A stretch of DNA of 64,000 bases, from positions 340,243-404,242 of the forward strand of contig NZ_JAKZGS010000004.1 in assembly GCF_022549695.1 (NCBI RefSeq). The letters run 5' to 3'. Source of the stretch: Belliella calami. Lineage in GTDB: Bacteria > Bacteroidota > Bacteroidia > Cytophagales > Cyclobacteriaceae. Below, piece after piece: positions 9,406-19,800 of the stretch. Each line of letters opens with the position of its first letter. The stretch's first letter is position 1. The notes beneath the pieces were generated by a model that worked only from the letters and a program-made list of their open reading frames with translations, was not told the DNA's origin and made no database searches. A program made the position numbers and the translations under genes.

Positions 9406-10539
9406 ATGGAGAAAGTGATTTTCAACCAACTCAAAGAATTCAGGAAAACATTGCATCAGAACCCTGAACTATCAGGAGAAGAAAAGGAAACTGCCGCCCG
9501 AGTGGCAAATTTTTTTGAAAAGATTAAGCCAGATTTGACTATCAATAAGCTTGGAGGGCATGGAGTGGCTTTTGTATTTGAAGGGAAAGAGAAAGGAATG
9601 ACTACCCTTATCAGGTGTGAGCTTGATGCTTTGCCAATCGTAGAGAACAACAATATAAAGCATCAAAGCAATGTCTCAGGTGTATCGCATTTGTGTGGAC
9701 ATGATGGCCATATGGCCATTGTTGCGGGACTAGGTTTGCAGCTCAAAGACCATCGACCCTCAAAAGGTCGGGTAGTATTGCTTTTTCAGCCTTCTGAAGA
9801 GACTGGAAAAGGTGCGGAATCGGTGATTAAGGACAATAAATTTCTCAAAATTAAACCTGATTATGCTTTTGCTCTTCACAATCTCCCAGGATATGACAAA
9901 AATCAGATTGTGATGAAAAAGGGTGCGTTTGCAGCGGCTTCTGTTGGTATGATAATTAAATTGAAAGGAAGAAATGCCCATGCATCGCATCCAGAAGCTG
10001 GCAATAGTCCTGCAGAAGCAATGTCCAAGATCATCGTCGCTTTACAAAAATTGCCCGATGCCATGAAGAAGTTCACTATGATCACTGTAATCCATGCTAA
10101 GCTTGGAGAAGTTGCTTTTGGGACTACACCTGGAGATGCTACAGTGATGGCGACTTTAAGGGCTTACGAAACTGATACAAGGGATTTGCTCGTCACTTAT
10201 GCAGAAAAACTTTGTTCACAAATTTCAAAAGAATATGGACTTGAAATTTCATTTGAATATGTTGAGGGATTTGATGCGACACATAATAGTGAAGAAACAT
10301 GGGAATATGGTAACGAAGCTGCTAAAAAACTAAAGCTTAAGACCAAGCATATCAGAATTCCTTTTCGTTGGTCAGAAGATTTTGGACACTTTTCCAATCA
10401 TACCAAAACGCTTCTTTTTGGTCTGGGAGCTGGCAAAAAACAACCACAACTTCATGAAAACAATTATGATTTCCCTGATGATATCATCCCAACTGGAGTA
10501 AAGATGTTTGAAGAAATCATCAATCAAATCCATAGATAA
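9406..10539 (+). CDS. M20-family metal-dependent amidohydrolase
   Basis: 377 aa cytosolic hydrolase of the M20D aminoacylase/carboxypeptidase group, which removes N-acyl groups from amino acids or conjugates. Motifs: 'ELDALP' (72-77), metal-site cluster C97-G-H99-D-G-H102, 'QPSEE' (128-132) and His158, with the small dimerisation domain in between. No signal peptide. It sits 76 bp ahead of alanine racemase in the same direction and may be co-transcribed, hinting at amino-acid or peptidoglycan-derived substrates (inference). A second family member lies at 20781. Confidence 0.93.
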   Translation: MEKVIFNQLKEFRKTLHQNPELSGEEKETAARVANFFEKIKPDLTINKLGGHGVAFVFEGKEKGMTTLIRCELDALPIVENNNIKHQSNVSGVSHLCGHDGHMAIVAGLGLQLKDHRPSKGRVVLLFQPSEETGKGAESVIKDNKFLKIKPDYAFALHNLPGYDKNQIVMKKGAFAAASVGMIIKLKGRNAHASHPEAGNSPAEAMSKIIVALQKLPDAMKKFTMITVIHAKLGEVAFGTTPGDATVMATLRAYETDTRDLLVTYAEKLCSQISKEYGLEISFEYVEGFDATHNSEETWEYGNEAAKKLKLKTKHIRIPFRWSEDFGHFSNHTKTLLFGLGAGKKQPQLHENNYDFPDDIIPTGVKMFEEIINQIHR

Positions 10540-10615
10540 AGTTTCTTCAGTTTCCTGAAAGTCATAACAACAATCCATTTTCCCTGTTTTTTCATCAGGG
10601 TCTATCAAGCCATTT

Positions 10616-11770
10616 ATGAATCATACTTCCTATATCGAAATAAGCAAATCAGCTTATAAAAAAAATATTCAATTCTTGAGATCTGAAGTGGGTGAAAATA
10701 CCACGATCTCAGCAGTGATCAAGGGAAATGCCTATGGTCATGGGATCGAAAACATAGTACCTATAGCAGAAGGTGTTGGTATTCGACACTTCAGTGCATT
10801 CAGTGCAGCGGAAGCGCTCAGGGCTTACAATGCAAGTAAAAAGCAATCTGAAATAATGATTATGGGAATGCTTGAAAATTCTGATTTGGTGGAATTGATA
10901 GAGAAGGGTATTAGTTTTTTTGTATTCGAGTTTGATAGACTTGAAGAAGCAATCAAAGTTTCAAAAAAACTTCGGCTCAAAGCCAAAGTGCACATTGAAG
11001 TAGAAACTGGGTTTCACCGAACTGGTTTTGAATGGGAAGACAGAGAAAAATTACATAAAATCCTGAATTCAAATCTAGACCATTTGATTCTTGCTGGTCT
11101 ATGCACCCATTATGCTGGAGCAGAAAGTGTGTCGAATTATGTGAGGGTTAGGGACCAAATAAAAAAGTATTTGGCCTACAAAGATTGGCTTCTCGAAAAA
11201 GGTCTTGAATTTGAAAAGTTTCATTCGGCTTGTTCAGCGGCTACATTCAGTTATCCCGAAACAATCATGGATATGGTAAGAATAGGAATAGCATCTTATG
11301 GATTTTGGCCCACCCAAGAGACTTACATGTACAAATTCAAGACATTACCTGAAAACAACAAAAACCCACTGAAGCGCTTGATCAATTGGAAAAGTACGAT
11401 CATGAGTTTGAAAAAAGTCAAGATGGGAGACTTTATCGGTTACGGCTCCAGCTACATGGCTCCAAGAGACATGGTTATCGCACTAATACCAATTGGATAT
11501 TCCAATGGCTTTAGCAGATTGCTAAGCAATCAGGGAAAGGTTTTGATTTCTGGTAAGATCGTGTCTGTGGTAGGTACAGTGACTATGAACAGCATCGCTG
11601 TCGACATTACAGATCTGAGCGGTGTCAAGAAAGGTGATGAAGTAGTATTAATAGGTAAGCAAAAGAAAAATGAAATCACAGTAGCTTCATTTGGTGAGTC
11701 CACACAGCAGGTAAACTATGAATTGCTTACCCGTCTGCCTTTAGACATCCCTAGAGAGGTTATTGCGTGA
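10616..11770 (+). CDS. alr: Alanine racemase family protein (PLP), stand-alone
   Basis: 384 aa fold-type III PLP enzyme converting L- to D-alanine for peptidoglycan. PLP lysine Lys36 in 'VIKGNAYGHG', catalytic Tyr276 in 'GYGSSY', C-terminal beta domain. Two points are unusual. Many Bacteroidota carry Alr fused to MurF, whereas this is a free racemase. The usual 'GRVCMDQ' motif reads 'GTVTMNS' (residues 320-326), so the Asp after Met324 is Asn325. Broad-specificity or non-alanine racemase activity is therefore possible. Converges on the desaturase gene with 21 bp between the stops. Confidence 0.85.
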   Translation: MNHTSYIEISKSAYKKNIQFLRSEVGENTTISAVIKGNAYGHGIENIVPIAEGVGIRHFSAFSAAEALRAYNASKKQSEIMIMGMLENSDLVELIEKGISFFVFEFDRLEEAIKVSKKLRLKAKVHIEVETGFHRTGFEWEDREKLHKILNSNLDHLILAGLCTHYAGAESVSNYVRVRDQIKKYLAYKDWLLEKGLEFEKFHSACSAATFSYPETIMDMVRIGIASYGFWPTQETYMYKFKTLPENNKNPLKRLINWKSTIMSLKKVKMGDFIGYGSSYMAPRDMVIALIPIGYSNGFSRLLSNQGKVLISGKIVSVVGTVTMNSIAVDITDLSGVKKGDEVVLIGKQKKNEITVASFGESTQQVNYELLTRLPLDIPREVIA

Positions 11771-11791
11771 TTTTATTTTCTAAATTTTTTA

Positions 11792-12871
11792 TTAAGCTGC
11801 TTGTCCAGCTTTTTTAAGGAAGTTGTAGTGAGACTTTAGCGCAGAAAAAAACGATTCATTGTCATGATAAGGCAAGTCAAACTCGTGTGCCGTTTCTTTG
11901 ACTATTTCTGAGATAGCTGGATAGTGTATGTGGCAGATTTTTGGGAAGAGGTGATGCTCTACTTGAAAATTCAAGCCACCACAAACAAAAGCTGCCAATT
12001 TGCTTTTTCTGGCAAAGTTTGCAGTCGTTCTCATCTGGTGTGCTGCCCAAGACTCTTCGATGTTTTCATCTTCTTTCGGATGTGGAATATGTGTCTCTTC
12101 TACTAGATGTGCCAATTGAAATACCAACCCCAAGACCAATCCCATAGTGAAATTCATAGCCAAATAACCAATCAAAAATTGCCACCAAGTGATATCCATA
12201 ATTACTAATGGCAAGATAATGTACATTGTGTAATACAAAACCTTATAGAAGAACAAGTTGAAATATTCAATTTTTGGATGGTTGTTGACATGTGCCCCAA
12301 TCCTCGTTTGGAAAAATTTGACATAATCCTTTCTGAAAAACCAAGAAATAGAAGCAAGAGAATATAGGAAGAAAGCATAAAAATGTTGATACCTGTGTAT
12401 TGGTTTGATCTCTTCATCCTTAGAAACACGAATCAAGCCAGGAGCCACGTCCAAATCACCATCATGACCCATAATATTGGTATATGTATGGTGTACTTTG
12501 TTATGTGTTATTTTCCAAATATAAACGTTGGCACCGATCAAATTGAAGATATATCCCAGAGAATTGTTGACCCATTGTTTTTTGGAATAGGAGCCATGTA
12601 AGGCATCATGACAAATATTAAAACCTATAAATGACATGGTAGCGCCAAGTCCTATTGCTAACAAAAGACTGCCCCAAAGGGAAAATGCTTCAAAAAGAAT
12701 CAGAAAGTAGAAAGAAACAAACAGAGTAAGGTATAGAATGGTCTTGAATACCATCAGACCATTGGCAGTTTTAGATATATTATTACTTTGGAAATAATGG
12801 TCAATTCTAGATTTAATCGTAGCAAAAAACTGAGAATTGTTCGAGTCGACGAACTTGATGGATTGGTTCAT
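11792..12871 (-). CDS. Membrane fatty acid desaturase / acyl-CoA desaturase
   Basis: 359 aa integral membrane di-iron enzyme introducing a double bond into acyl chains, front-end (delta-5/6, linoleoyl-CoA desaturase-like) type. Three histidine boxes: HDALH (88-92), HNKVHH (123-128) and QVEHH (303-307); Gln in the third box is typical of front-end desaturases. Four or more hydrophobic helices (about 43-85, 165-180, 210-255). No fused cytochrome b5 domain, so electrons come from a separate donor. Single gene. Confidence 0.93.
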   Translation of the reverse strand: MNQSIKFVDSNNSQFFATIKSRIDHYFQSNNISKTANGLMVFKTILYLTLFVSFYFLILFEAFSLWGSLLLAIGLGATMSFIGFNICHDALHGSYSKKQWVNNSLGYIFNLIGANVYIWKITHNKVHHTYTNIMGHDGDLDVAPGLIRVSKDEEIKPIHRYQHFYAFFLYSLASISWFFRKDYVKFFQTRIGAHVNNHPKIEYFNLFFYKVLYYTMYIILPLVIMDITWWQFLIGYLAMNFTMGLVLGLVFQLAHLVEETHIPHPKEDENIEESWAAHQMRTTANFARKSKLAAFVCGGLNFQVEHHLFPKICHIHYPAISEIVKETAHEFDLPYHDNESFFSALKSHYNFLKKAGQAA

Positions 12872-13045
12872 ATTGGTAATTGGAATAATTTAATTTATGA
12901 TGGCTGGGTATGGCCTTTTTGTAAGTTTACCATTTGAATTGTTTTCAATCAGCTTCCTTACTTCACAGAATTAAGATATTCTTGGCCTTGCTAGGACTTG
13001 CGTTAAAATAGTAATGTGAACTGTTTTAAAGTTAGGGAATAAATA

Positions 13046-13513
13046 TTAGTAAGCCAAAATCTTCTTTAAATCTGCTGGTGAATAATTGACAGATTTAAGG
13101 GTTTTTCTATCTCCCTCTCTAAAGACTAGATAAAGTTCCCCTTCCTTTTCATAGAAACAAGAAACTCCTTTGTCTTGATAATGTTTGACAGTCGTTTCTG
13201 CTTCAGAAATGTCTTTACAAGCCTTACTCATGTTAGAACGCTGTACCTCGTCAAATAATTCCTTGAATCTATCTGCCAAACCGAATTCCAATATGGCTCC
13301 CGAGAGTACGTATTGTATATCACATAACGCATCTGCTACTTCCACCAAATCATTGGTCGCTATGGCCTCCTCTAGCTCCTTTAGTTCTTCTGCAATCAGT
13401 GATACACGCAAGTCACACCTCTTTTTGTCGGGAATCTGTGGACTTGTAAGGATTGGGTGCTTGAAGGTTTGATGAAATTCAGCGACTGCCGAAAGTGTAC
13501 TCGGTTCTACCAT
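13046..13513 (-). CDS. MazG-like nucleoside triphosphate pyrophosphohydrolase
   Basis: 155 aa from the first ATG at 13513; a longer reading from a TTG at 13540 is possible but adds nine unconserved residues. All-alpha NTP-PPase fold related to MazG/HisE: metal-binding pattern EExxE (42-46) followed about 12 residues later by ExxD..D (E58, D61, D65 in 'EVADALCD'). Family members hydrolyse NTPs or dNTPs to the monophosphate and pyrophosphate, house-cleaning the pool. The C-terminal about 60 residues are a small extra domain. No operon partner. Confidence 0.85.
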   Translation of the reverse strand: MVEPSTLSAVAEFHQTFKHPILTSPQIPDKKRCDLRVSLIAEELKELEEAIATNDLVEVADALCDIQYVLSGAILEFGLADRFKELFDEVQRSNMSKACKDISEAETTVKHYQDKGVSCFYEKEGELYLVFREGDRKTLKSVNYSPADLKKILAY

Positions 13514-13563
13514 AAGAGAATGGGTTTTTGTTTTATGCAATTGAATTTAATCTTAAAGAAAAC

Positions 13564-13593
13564 AAAAAAGGCCGAAATTTAACGGCCTTTTTT
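13564..13593 (-). terminator. Intrinsic terminator after lipoprotein gene at 13636
   Basis: Stem of 11 pairs (13564-13574 with 13583-13593), GGCCG core, A-tract and T-tract on either side. Positioned just past the stop of the minus-strand lipoprotein gene. Confidence 0.85.
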
Positions 13594-13635
13594 CAAAAAA
13601 ATATTTCTTGAAGAATGTATTTGGGAAACTATGTT

Positions 13636-14400
13636 TTATTTTTTCTTCAGAACAACTGACGACTCAATGTTACTTTCTATTCTAGATAAAATAGTAGCAT
13701 TCCCATCAGCACTATTTGGACCTATATCGATTCTTCCATCAGAATTTGCATCTACAGCAGTGCTGAAATCTATTCCTGCAAAAAGCTTACTCATGTCAAA
13801 TGTAAGAACCATTTCAGTTTCACCATCTACTTCTATTCCTGTTGCATTTTCAGATTTAGCTTTTAGAAGCTTTTCATTTGTCAGCCAAATTGTAGCTACT
13901 TTCCCATCAATTTCACCTGCGATCCAGAGAGATTTTTCGAACATTGGGTCATTTTCATTTCCTTCTGTCTTTTTGAATAGTCTAAAATCAACCTCTGTGT
14001 AGTTTCCATCAGGGCTTCTGCCTTCTGCGAGTGTAGAAACCGCCACATTGCCATTGTTTACAAGGATGAGGTTTCTCGACTTTGAAGCTTCTGTATGGAA
14101 TGTCGTATTTACATTTGTTTTGAATGTAATGTCTCCGATGCTTATTCCAGCCAAAAGATCCGCTTTAGCAGCATATTTCATTTCGACGTCCTTTGTTCCA
14201 ACAGAAAACTGGCTTACTTCAAATCCATTCACATTCACCCTTTCATTGATACGGGCGCCAGCAGTATTGTTATTGGAAGCTGTAGCACTTAGCGCTACAT
14301 TGCTTTGTGGTTCATTTGCATTTACATCATCATCTTCAGTACAAGAAAAGGAGATTAGCCCGATAGCTAGAGCAAAAGCAATTTTTTGATAGTTTTTCAT
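13636..14400 (-). CDS. Putative lipoprotein of unknown function
   Basis: Start set at the ATG at 14400 because it opens directly onto the lipoprotein signal (MKNYQK.., lipobox ISFSC, Cys20); two further in-frame ATGs lie at 14412 and 14418. 254 aa, acidic linker after the Cys, then a beta-rich body. A calcium-loop-like stretch 'DANSDGRID' lies near residue 220. No named family recognised. Monocistronic, with its own terminator. Confidence 0.75.
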   Translation of the reverse strand: MKNYQKIAFALAIGLISFSCTEDDDVNANEPQSNVALSATASNNNTAGARINERVNVNGFEVSQFSVGTKDVEMKYAAKADLLAGISIGDITFKTNVNTTFHTEASKSRNLILVNNGNVAVSTLAEGRSPDGNYTEVDFRLFKKTEGNENDPMFEKSLWIAGEIDGKVATIWLTNEKLLKAKSENATGIEVDGETEMVLTFDMSKLFAGIDFSTAVDANSDGRIDIGPNSADGNATILSRIESNIESSVVLKKK

Positions 14401-14418
14401 TAAAATTTTCATCTTCAT

Positions 14419-14825
14419 AATAAGTTGGTTTAGAACCGTACCTACGCAATGCCTATGCCAACGATTGGATTAAAAAATGACATTATATTGAGATTTTAGA
14501 CCTTTTTACTGTTAACTTTTACTTGGAGGAGTAAAAACAATAAGTTTAGTCTTTATCTGCAACCACATTTTGCCTAATGCACCAAATATCAAGAAACAAA
14601 AAATCGAAAATTATAGATGAAATGAAAAAGGTGAAAGTAAAAAGAACACATCTTTTCAACTTTCACCTTTTGACTATTTTTATTTAAATATTATGACTAT
14701 CCGATTACATTCAAAAAGATATACAAAATGAAATGCATTAGATCAATCGATACCCATACAACTATTTGATTAATAACATTTTTACGCTGTGGAATAAACA
14801 AAGATAATCAGCATAAATCAAGAAA
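14419..14825. other. Intergenic region with one large hairpin
   Basis: About 407 bp without a gene between two minus-strand genes. It holds the promoter side of the 13636 gene and, at 14626-14671, a long hairpin that may end the superoxide dismutase transcript. Nothing else found. Confidence 0.5.
14626..14671 (-). terminator. Long hairpin, probable terminator of the sod transcript
   Basis: Perfect 13-bp stem (14626-14638 with 14659-14671), and an inner helix closes part of the remaining loop. On the minus strand it is followed by a T-rich stretch, 155 nt beyond the sod stop codon. Confidence 0.6.
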
Positions 14826-15593
14826 TTAAGTCAAGGCGTCAAACCTTTCAGATACAGCTTTCCAATTGATGACATTCCACCAATTCCCTATGTAGCCACC
14901 TCTATCGTTCATGTATTTCAAGTAGTAGGCATGCTCCCATACATCTATTCCCAGCAAAGGAGTACCCTTGAAATCGGAAACATCCATCAATGGATTGTCT
15001 TGGTTTGGTGTAGAACCTACAGCGAGCTTTTGGTCATTTCCAACTACTAACCATGCCCAGCCTGATCCAAACCTCGTTTTACCGGCATCTTCAAATTTTT
15101 TGACAAATTCATCGAAGCTACCAAACTCAGCGTCTATTGCTGCAGCAAGATCTCCTTCTGGCTTCCCTCCAGCATCTGGTCCCATTGTTTTCCAAAACAA
15201 TTCGTGATTATAATGTCCACCTGCGTTATTGCGCATTTTTGTAGAGTACTTTGATATATTCATCAAGACATCTTCAAGTGGTTTGCTCACATCTACACCT
15301 TCTTCGGCAGCTGCTTCGGCTAAGTTTTTGGCATAGCCAGCAGCGTGCTTAGTATGATGGATTTCCATTGTCATGGCGTCAATATGTGGTTCGAGTGCAT
15401 TGTAATCATATGCGAGTTGATTTTGGTCAAAGCCAGTACTTAGCATTATTTTTTCTTCTTCGCTGGCTCCACCTCCACAAGCTGAAAGAAAAGCTGAACC
15501 AATGACACTGGATCCAAGGCCTAGGGCAAATGTAGCTTTAGAACTTTGACTCAAAAATACTCTTCTTGATACATTAAAGGATGATTTTTTCAT
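14826..15593 (-). CDS. Tat-exported lipoprotein superoxide dismutase (Mn/Fe type)
   Basis: 255 aa Fe/Mn superoxide dismutase with an extra about 50-residue N-terminus. The leader has a twin-arginine motif SRRVFL (Arg10-Arg11) and then lipobox LSAC (Cys39), so the enzyme should be folded with metal in the cytoplasm, exported by Tat and lipid-anchored. Metal ligands by comparison with E. coli SodA: His79 (EIHH), His130 (GGHYNH), Asp217 and His221 (DVWEH). Gln198 in 'TPNQD' occupies the position of the MnSOD active-site Gln, so Mn or cambialistic use is likely. Role: removal of superoxide at the envelope. No operon partner. Confidence 0.95.
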   Translation of the reverse strand: MKKSSFNVSRRVFLSQSSKATFALGLGSSVIGSAFLSACGGGASEEEKIMLSTGFDQNQLAYDYNALEPHIDAMTMEIHHTKHAAGYAKNLAEAAAEEGVDVSKPLEDVLMNISKYSTKMRNNAGGHYNHELFWKTMGPDAGGKPEGDLAAAIDAEFGSFDEFVKKFEDAGKTRFGSGWAWLVVGNDQKLAVGSTPNQDNPLMDVSDFKGTPLLGIDVWEHAYYLKYMNDRGGYIGNWWNVINWKAVSERFDALT

Positions 15594-15933
15594 TTTTTTA
15601 TGGTTTTCCTTTTAATTGATTGCGTTTTTTAGATAGTTTTTTTGGGTAGATTATATTCAATTTGGCCTAAGTTAAAGATTTCATGCCGATAATAAAACCA
15701 TATTTCGGACAATAAGTCTGATTTTATGACAAGTTGCTTATGTTTGTAGAACCATCTACCCTTGGTTTGGTTTTTGAATTAAGGTTTTTTCCTTAATTCT
15801 ACCAGTAGGATTAATTTGGTGAATGAATGTTATAATTTAGCTTCCCATCACTAATTGGAAAAAGTAGTTTGAGCTCTCTATAGGTAGAGTTCCATTTATG
15901 ATGGCAAGTAATGAGCAATTGAGATTTAGTAAA
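15594..15933. promoter_or_regulatory. Divergent sod/dapF intergenic region with inverted repeat
   Basis: About 340 bp between divergent genes. It carries a perfect 9-bp inverted repeat, arms 15776-15784 and 15791-15799 around six T residues, about 135 bp ahead of dapF. Could be a hairpin in the dapF leader or an operator. No exact Bacteroidota -7 element was identified. Confidence 0.4.
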
Positions 15934-16713
15934 ATGGAAATATCTTTTTATAAATATCAGGGAACTGGAAATGATTTCGTCATGATTGATGACAGAAGCG
16001 AAGTTTTTCCTGAAGGAGATCTAAATCTCGTACAGCAGCTTTGTGACCGAAAATTCGGGATCGGTGCTGACGGTTTGATTTTGATTAGAAACAAAGAGGG
16101 CTATGATTTTGAAATGATTTATTTCAATGCGGATGGCTCGCAAAGTATGTGTGGCAATGGAGCGAGATGTGCTGTTGCATTTTCCAACTTCTTGGAAATA
16201 GTAGCCTCAGAAGCATCTTTCCTTGCGATAGATGGTCCACATCAAGCGAAGATTTCAGGTGATATCGTTTCTTTGGGAATGGGGGAAGTAAAAAGTCTTT
16301 CCAATTCTGGACAGGATTTCTTTGTAAATACTGGGTCTCCGCATCATGTCAGATTTGTAGAAGATGTAGCACAATATCCAATAGTGGAAACTGGTGCAGA
16401 AATCCGATATAGTAAAACATATGAACCTGGAGGGACAAATGTGAATTTTGTAACACCACTTTCATCAGATGAAATTCATGTGAGGACTTACGAAAGAGGA
16501 GTGGAAAACGAAACACTCTCGTGTGGAACTGGTGTCACCGCCTGTGCCCTTGTATATGGATACCAAAATTCCCTCAATGAAGTCAATATCAAAACCCAAG
16601 GAGGCAAACTGAAAGTGAAATTTACAGCTTCGGCAAATGGTTCGTTCAAAAATATCACTTTGATCGGTCCAGCGAAACAGGTTTTCCATGGAAAATGGAA
16701 AAGTGACCAATAA
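15934..16713 (+). CDS. dapF: Diaminopimelate epimerase
   Basis: Cofactor-free epimerase converting LL- to meso-diaminopimelate for lysine and peptidoglycan. The ATG at 15934 is preferred because family members begin right at 'ISFYKYQGTGNDF'; in-frame ATGs at 15898/15901 would add 12 unconserved residues. 259 aa with both catalytic cysteines: Cys73 in 'MCGNGARC' and Cys197 in 'SCGTGVTAC'. Two pseudo-symmetric halves as expected. Stand-alone gene upstream of secA. Confidence 0.96.
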   Translation: MEISFYKYQGTGNDFVMIDDRSEVFPEGDLNLVQQLCDRKFGIGADGLILIRNKEGYDFEMIYFNADGSQSMCGNGARCAVAFSNFLEIVASEASFLAIDGPHQAKISGDIVSLGMGEVKSLSNSGQDFFVNTGSPHHVRFVEDVAQYPIVETGAEIRYSKTYEPGGTNVNFVTPLSSDEIHVRTYERGVENETLSCGTGVTACALVYGYQNSLNEVNIKTQGGKLKVKFTASANGSFKNITLIGPAKQVFHGKWKSDQ

Positions 16714-16863
16714 AATTTTCCTTTGAAGGTGAAGTATAAATAATTAAAAGAAGAAAAATGGAATTGTGATTTTTGGGTTTTTTAATACCCCAACATTCAT
16801 TTCCTTATTTTCTATTGTAATAAAAACAAAGTAATTTTAAGCCGCAATTATATAAAGCATGAT

Positions 16864-19800
16864 ATGTTAGAAATTATAGCAAAAGGTCTGGCAAAAGTTT
16901 TTGGAACTAAGTCAGATAGAGATATAAAAGAGTTGACTCCGAAAGTAGCGTTGATCAATCAGGAATTTGAGAAACTCAAAAACCTTTCTGATGATGAATT
17001 AAGAGGAAAAACAGCCGAGATCAAGTCAATTATCAACAGTGATTTGAAATCTTTTGATGACAAAATAAAAGGTTTCAGAGACCAAATTGAAGCTTTGGCA
17101 CCAGATAAAGTCCATGAAAAAGATGCTCTTTACAATGAAATCGACAAGACCGAAAAGGAAAGAGATGAAGCCTTGGAAGTTGTATTGGAAAAAGTAATGC
17201 CATTGGCTTTTGCAGTAGTCAAAGAAACAGCCAGAAGATTCAAAGAGGTGGGAAGCCTGAAAGTCAAAGCAAATCTTTATGATAAAGAATTGGCAGTCAA
17301 AAAGGCAAACGTTGAGATAGTAGGAGAAGAGGCTATCTGGCACAACAAGTGGATGGCTGCTGGCACAGAAGTAGTATGGGACATGGTACACTATGATGTA
17401 CAGCTTATCGGTGGGATGGTATTGCACAAAGGCAATATTGCTGAGATGGCAACTGGTGAAGGGAAAACTTTGGTTTCTACCTTGCCTTCTTACCTCAATG
17501 CTTTAGCGGGAAGAGGTGTTCACTTGGTAACAGTCAATGATTACCTTGCAAAAAGAGATTCGGAGTGGAATGCGCCACTTTTTGAATTCCACGGATTATC
17601 AGTGGACTGTATAGATAAGTACAAGCCAAATTCCGAAGAAAGAAAAAGAGCTTACAAAGCTGACATCGTCTATGGAACCAACAATGAATTTGGTTTTGAT
17701 TACCTAAGGGATAATATGGCACGAGATGCAGGCGATTTGGTTCAAGGCAAGCATCATTTTGCGATGATAGATGAGGTCGATTCAGTATTGATCGATGATG
17801 CTAGGACACCGTTGATTATTTCTGGCCCTGTTCCAAGAGGTGACGAGCATGAGTTTATGGATATGAAGCCTAGAGTTTCCACTCTGGTAGATGAGCAGCG
17901 AAAATTGGTTCAGGGATATCTTTCTGATGCCAAAAAACTAATTGGTGAGAAAAACGAAAAAGATGGCGGATTGGCACTATTCAGGGCGTTCAGAGGAATG
18001 CCAAAATATAAGCCATTGATCAAATACCTTTCTGAACCAGGGATAAGGGTAATTCTTCAGAAAACAGAAAATTATTACCTTCAAGACAACAAGCGAAATA
18101 TGCCTGAGGCAGATGAGCCGCTTCTGTTTACAATTGAAGAAAAAACAAATGGTGTAGAGCTGACTGACAACGGGATTGAAGTCATCACCAAGAAAAATGA
18201 AAACCCAGAATTTTTTATTCTTCCAGATATCGGAGTAGAAATCGCTGAGATGGAAAAAAATCCAGACTTGGACGATAAGGAAAAATTGATTCGCAAAGAA
18301 GAAATCATCAAAGATTACGGCGTAAAGGCACAGAGAATTCATACAGTCAACCAGCTATTGAAGGCATACTGTATGTTTGAAAAAGACACTGAGTATATCT
18401 TGGTAGATGGAAAAGTGAAAATTGTCGATGAGCAGACAGGTCGTGTGATGGAAGGAAGAAGATATTCTGATGGTCTTCACCAAGCAATAGAAGCAAAGGA
18501 AAATGTGAAAGTGGAAGATGCTACTCAAACGTATGCTACGATCACTTTGCAGAATTACTTTAGAATGTACCACAAGCTTTCGGGTATGACAGGTACTGCA
18601 GAGACAGAAGCAGGTGAATTCTGGGAAATCTACAAATTGGATGTAGTGGTCATTCCGACCAACAGACCAATAGTAAGACAAGATAGGGACGACAAAGTAT
18701 ACAAGACTGTCCGTGAGAAATTCAATGCTGTAGCAGATGAAATTGTAGAATTGACAAAAGCTGGAAGGCCAGTACTAGTAGGTACTACTTCAGTAGAGAT
18801 ATCGGAATTGCTCAGTAGGATGTTGACGATCAAAAAAATCCAACACCAAGTTTTGAATGCGAAGCAACATGCCCGTGAAGCAGATGTGGTCGCTGAGGCA
18901 GGTAAACCAGGGACGGTCACGATTGCCACCAACATGGCGGGTAGAGGTACTGATATCAAGCTGACGCCTGAATCAAGATCTGCAGGCGGTTTGGCTATCA
19001 TCGGTACAGAAAGGCATGAATCAAGAAGGGTCGATCGTCAGTTGAGAGGTAGATCTGGTCGTCAAGGAGATGTAGGTTCATCACAGTTCTTTGTATCGTT
19101 GGAAGACAACTTGATGCGACTTTTTGGATCTGAAAGAATCGCAAAGCTGATGGATAGAATGGGGCTGGAAGAAGGTGAAGTGATTCAGCATTCCATGATT
19201 TCCAAATCCATAGAAAGAGCTCAGAAAAAAGTAGAAGAGAATAACTTCGGAACAAGAAAGCGTCTTCTTGAGTATGATGATGTGATGAATTCCCAAAGAG
19301 AAGTAGTCTATAAAAGAAGACGAAATGCCTTGATGGGTGAGCGACTGGAGCTCGATATTTTGAATATCATGTACGATGTTTGTTCTGATATCATTCAGAT
19401 GGCTAAGTCCACTGAGGATTTGGAGAATTTAAGAATGAATATTTTCAGCTCCTTAGGAATTGACCATCCATTTAGAGCAGAGGATCTTGCCAATAAAGAT
19501 GTGTATGCATTGACCCAAGAGCTTTTTGACGCATCCTACAAAAGCTATGTTTCCAAAAACGAAAGGATTCTCGAAAAAGCACTTCCAATCTTAAAAGATG
19601 TACATACGCAAAGAGGAGCGACTGTAAAGGAAATAATGGTACCTATTACTGATGGGTTGAAGCAGATTGGCGTAGTTGTTGGTTTGGAATCTACAGTCAC
19701 TAATGAAGGTCGAGATCTGATCAGAGCCATTGAGAAAAATGTTACTTTGGCGATCATAGATCAAAATTGGAAAGAGCATTTGAGAGACATGGATGATTTG

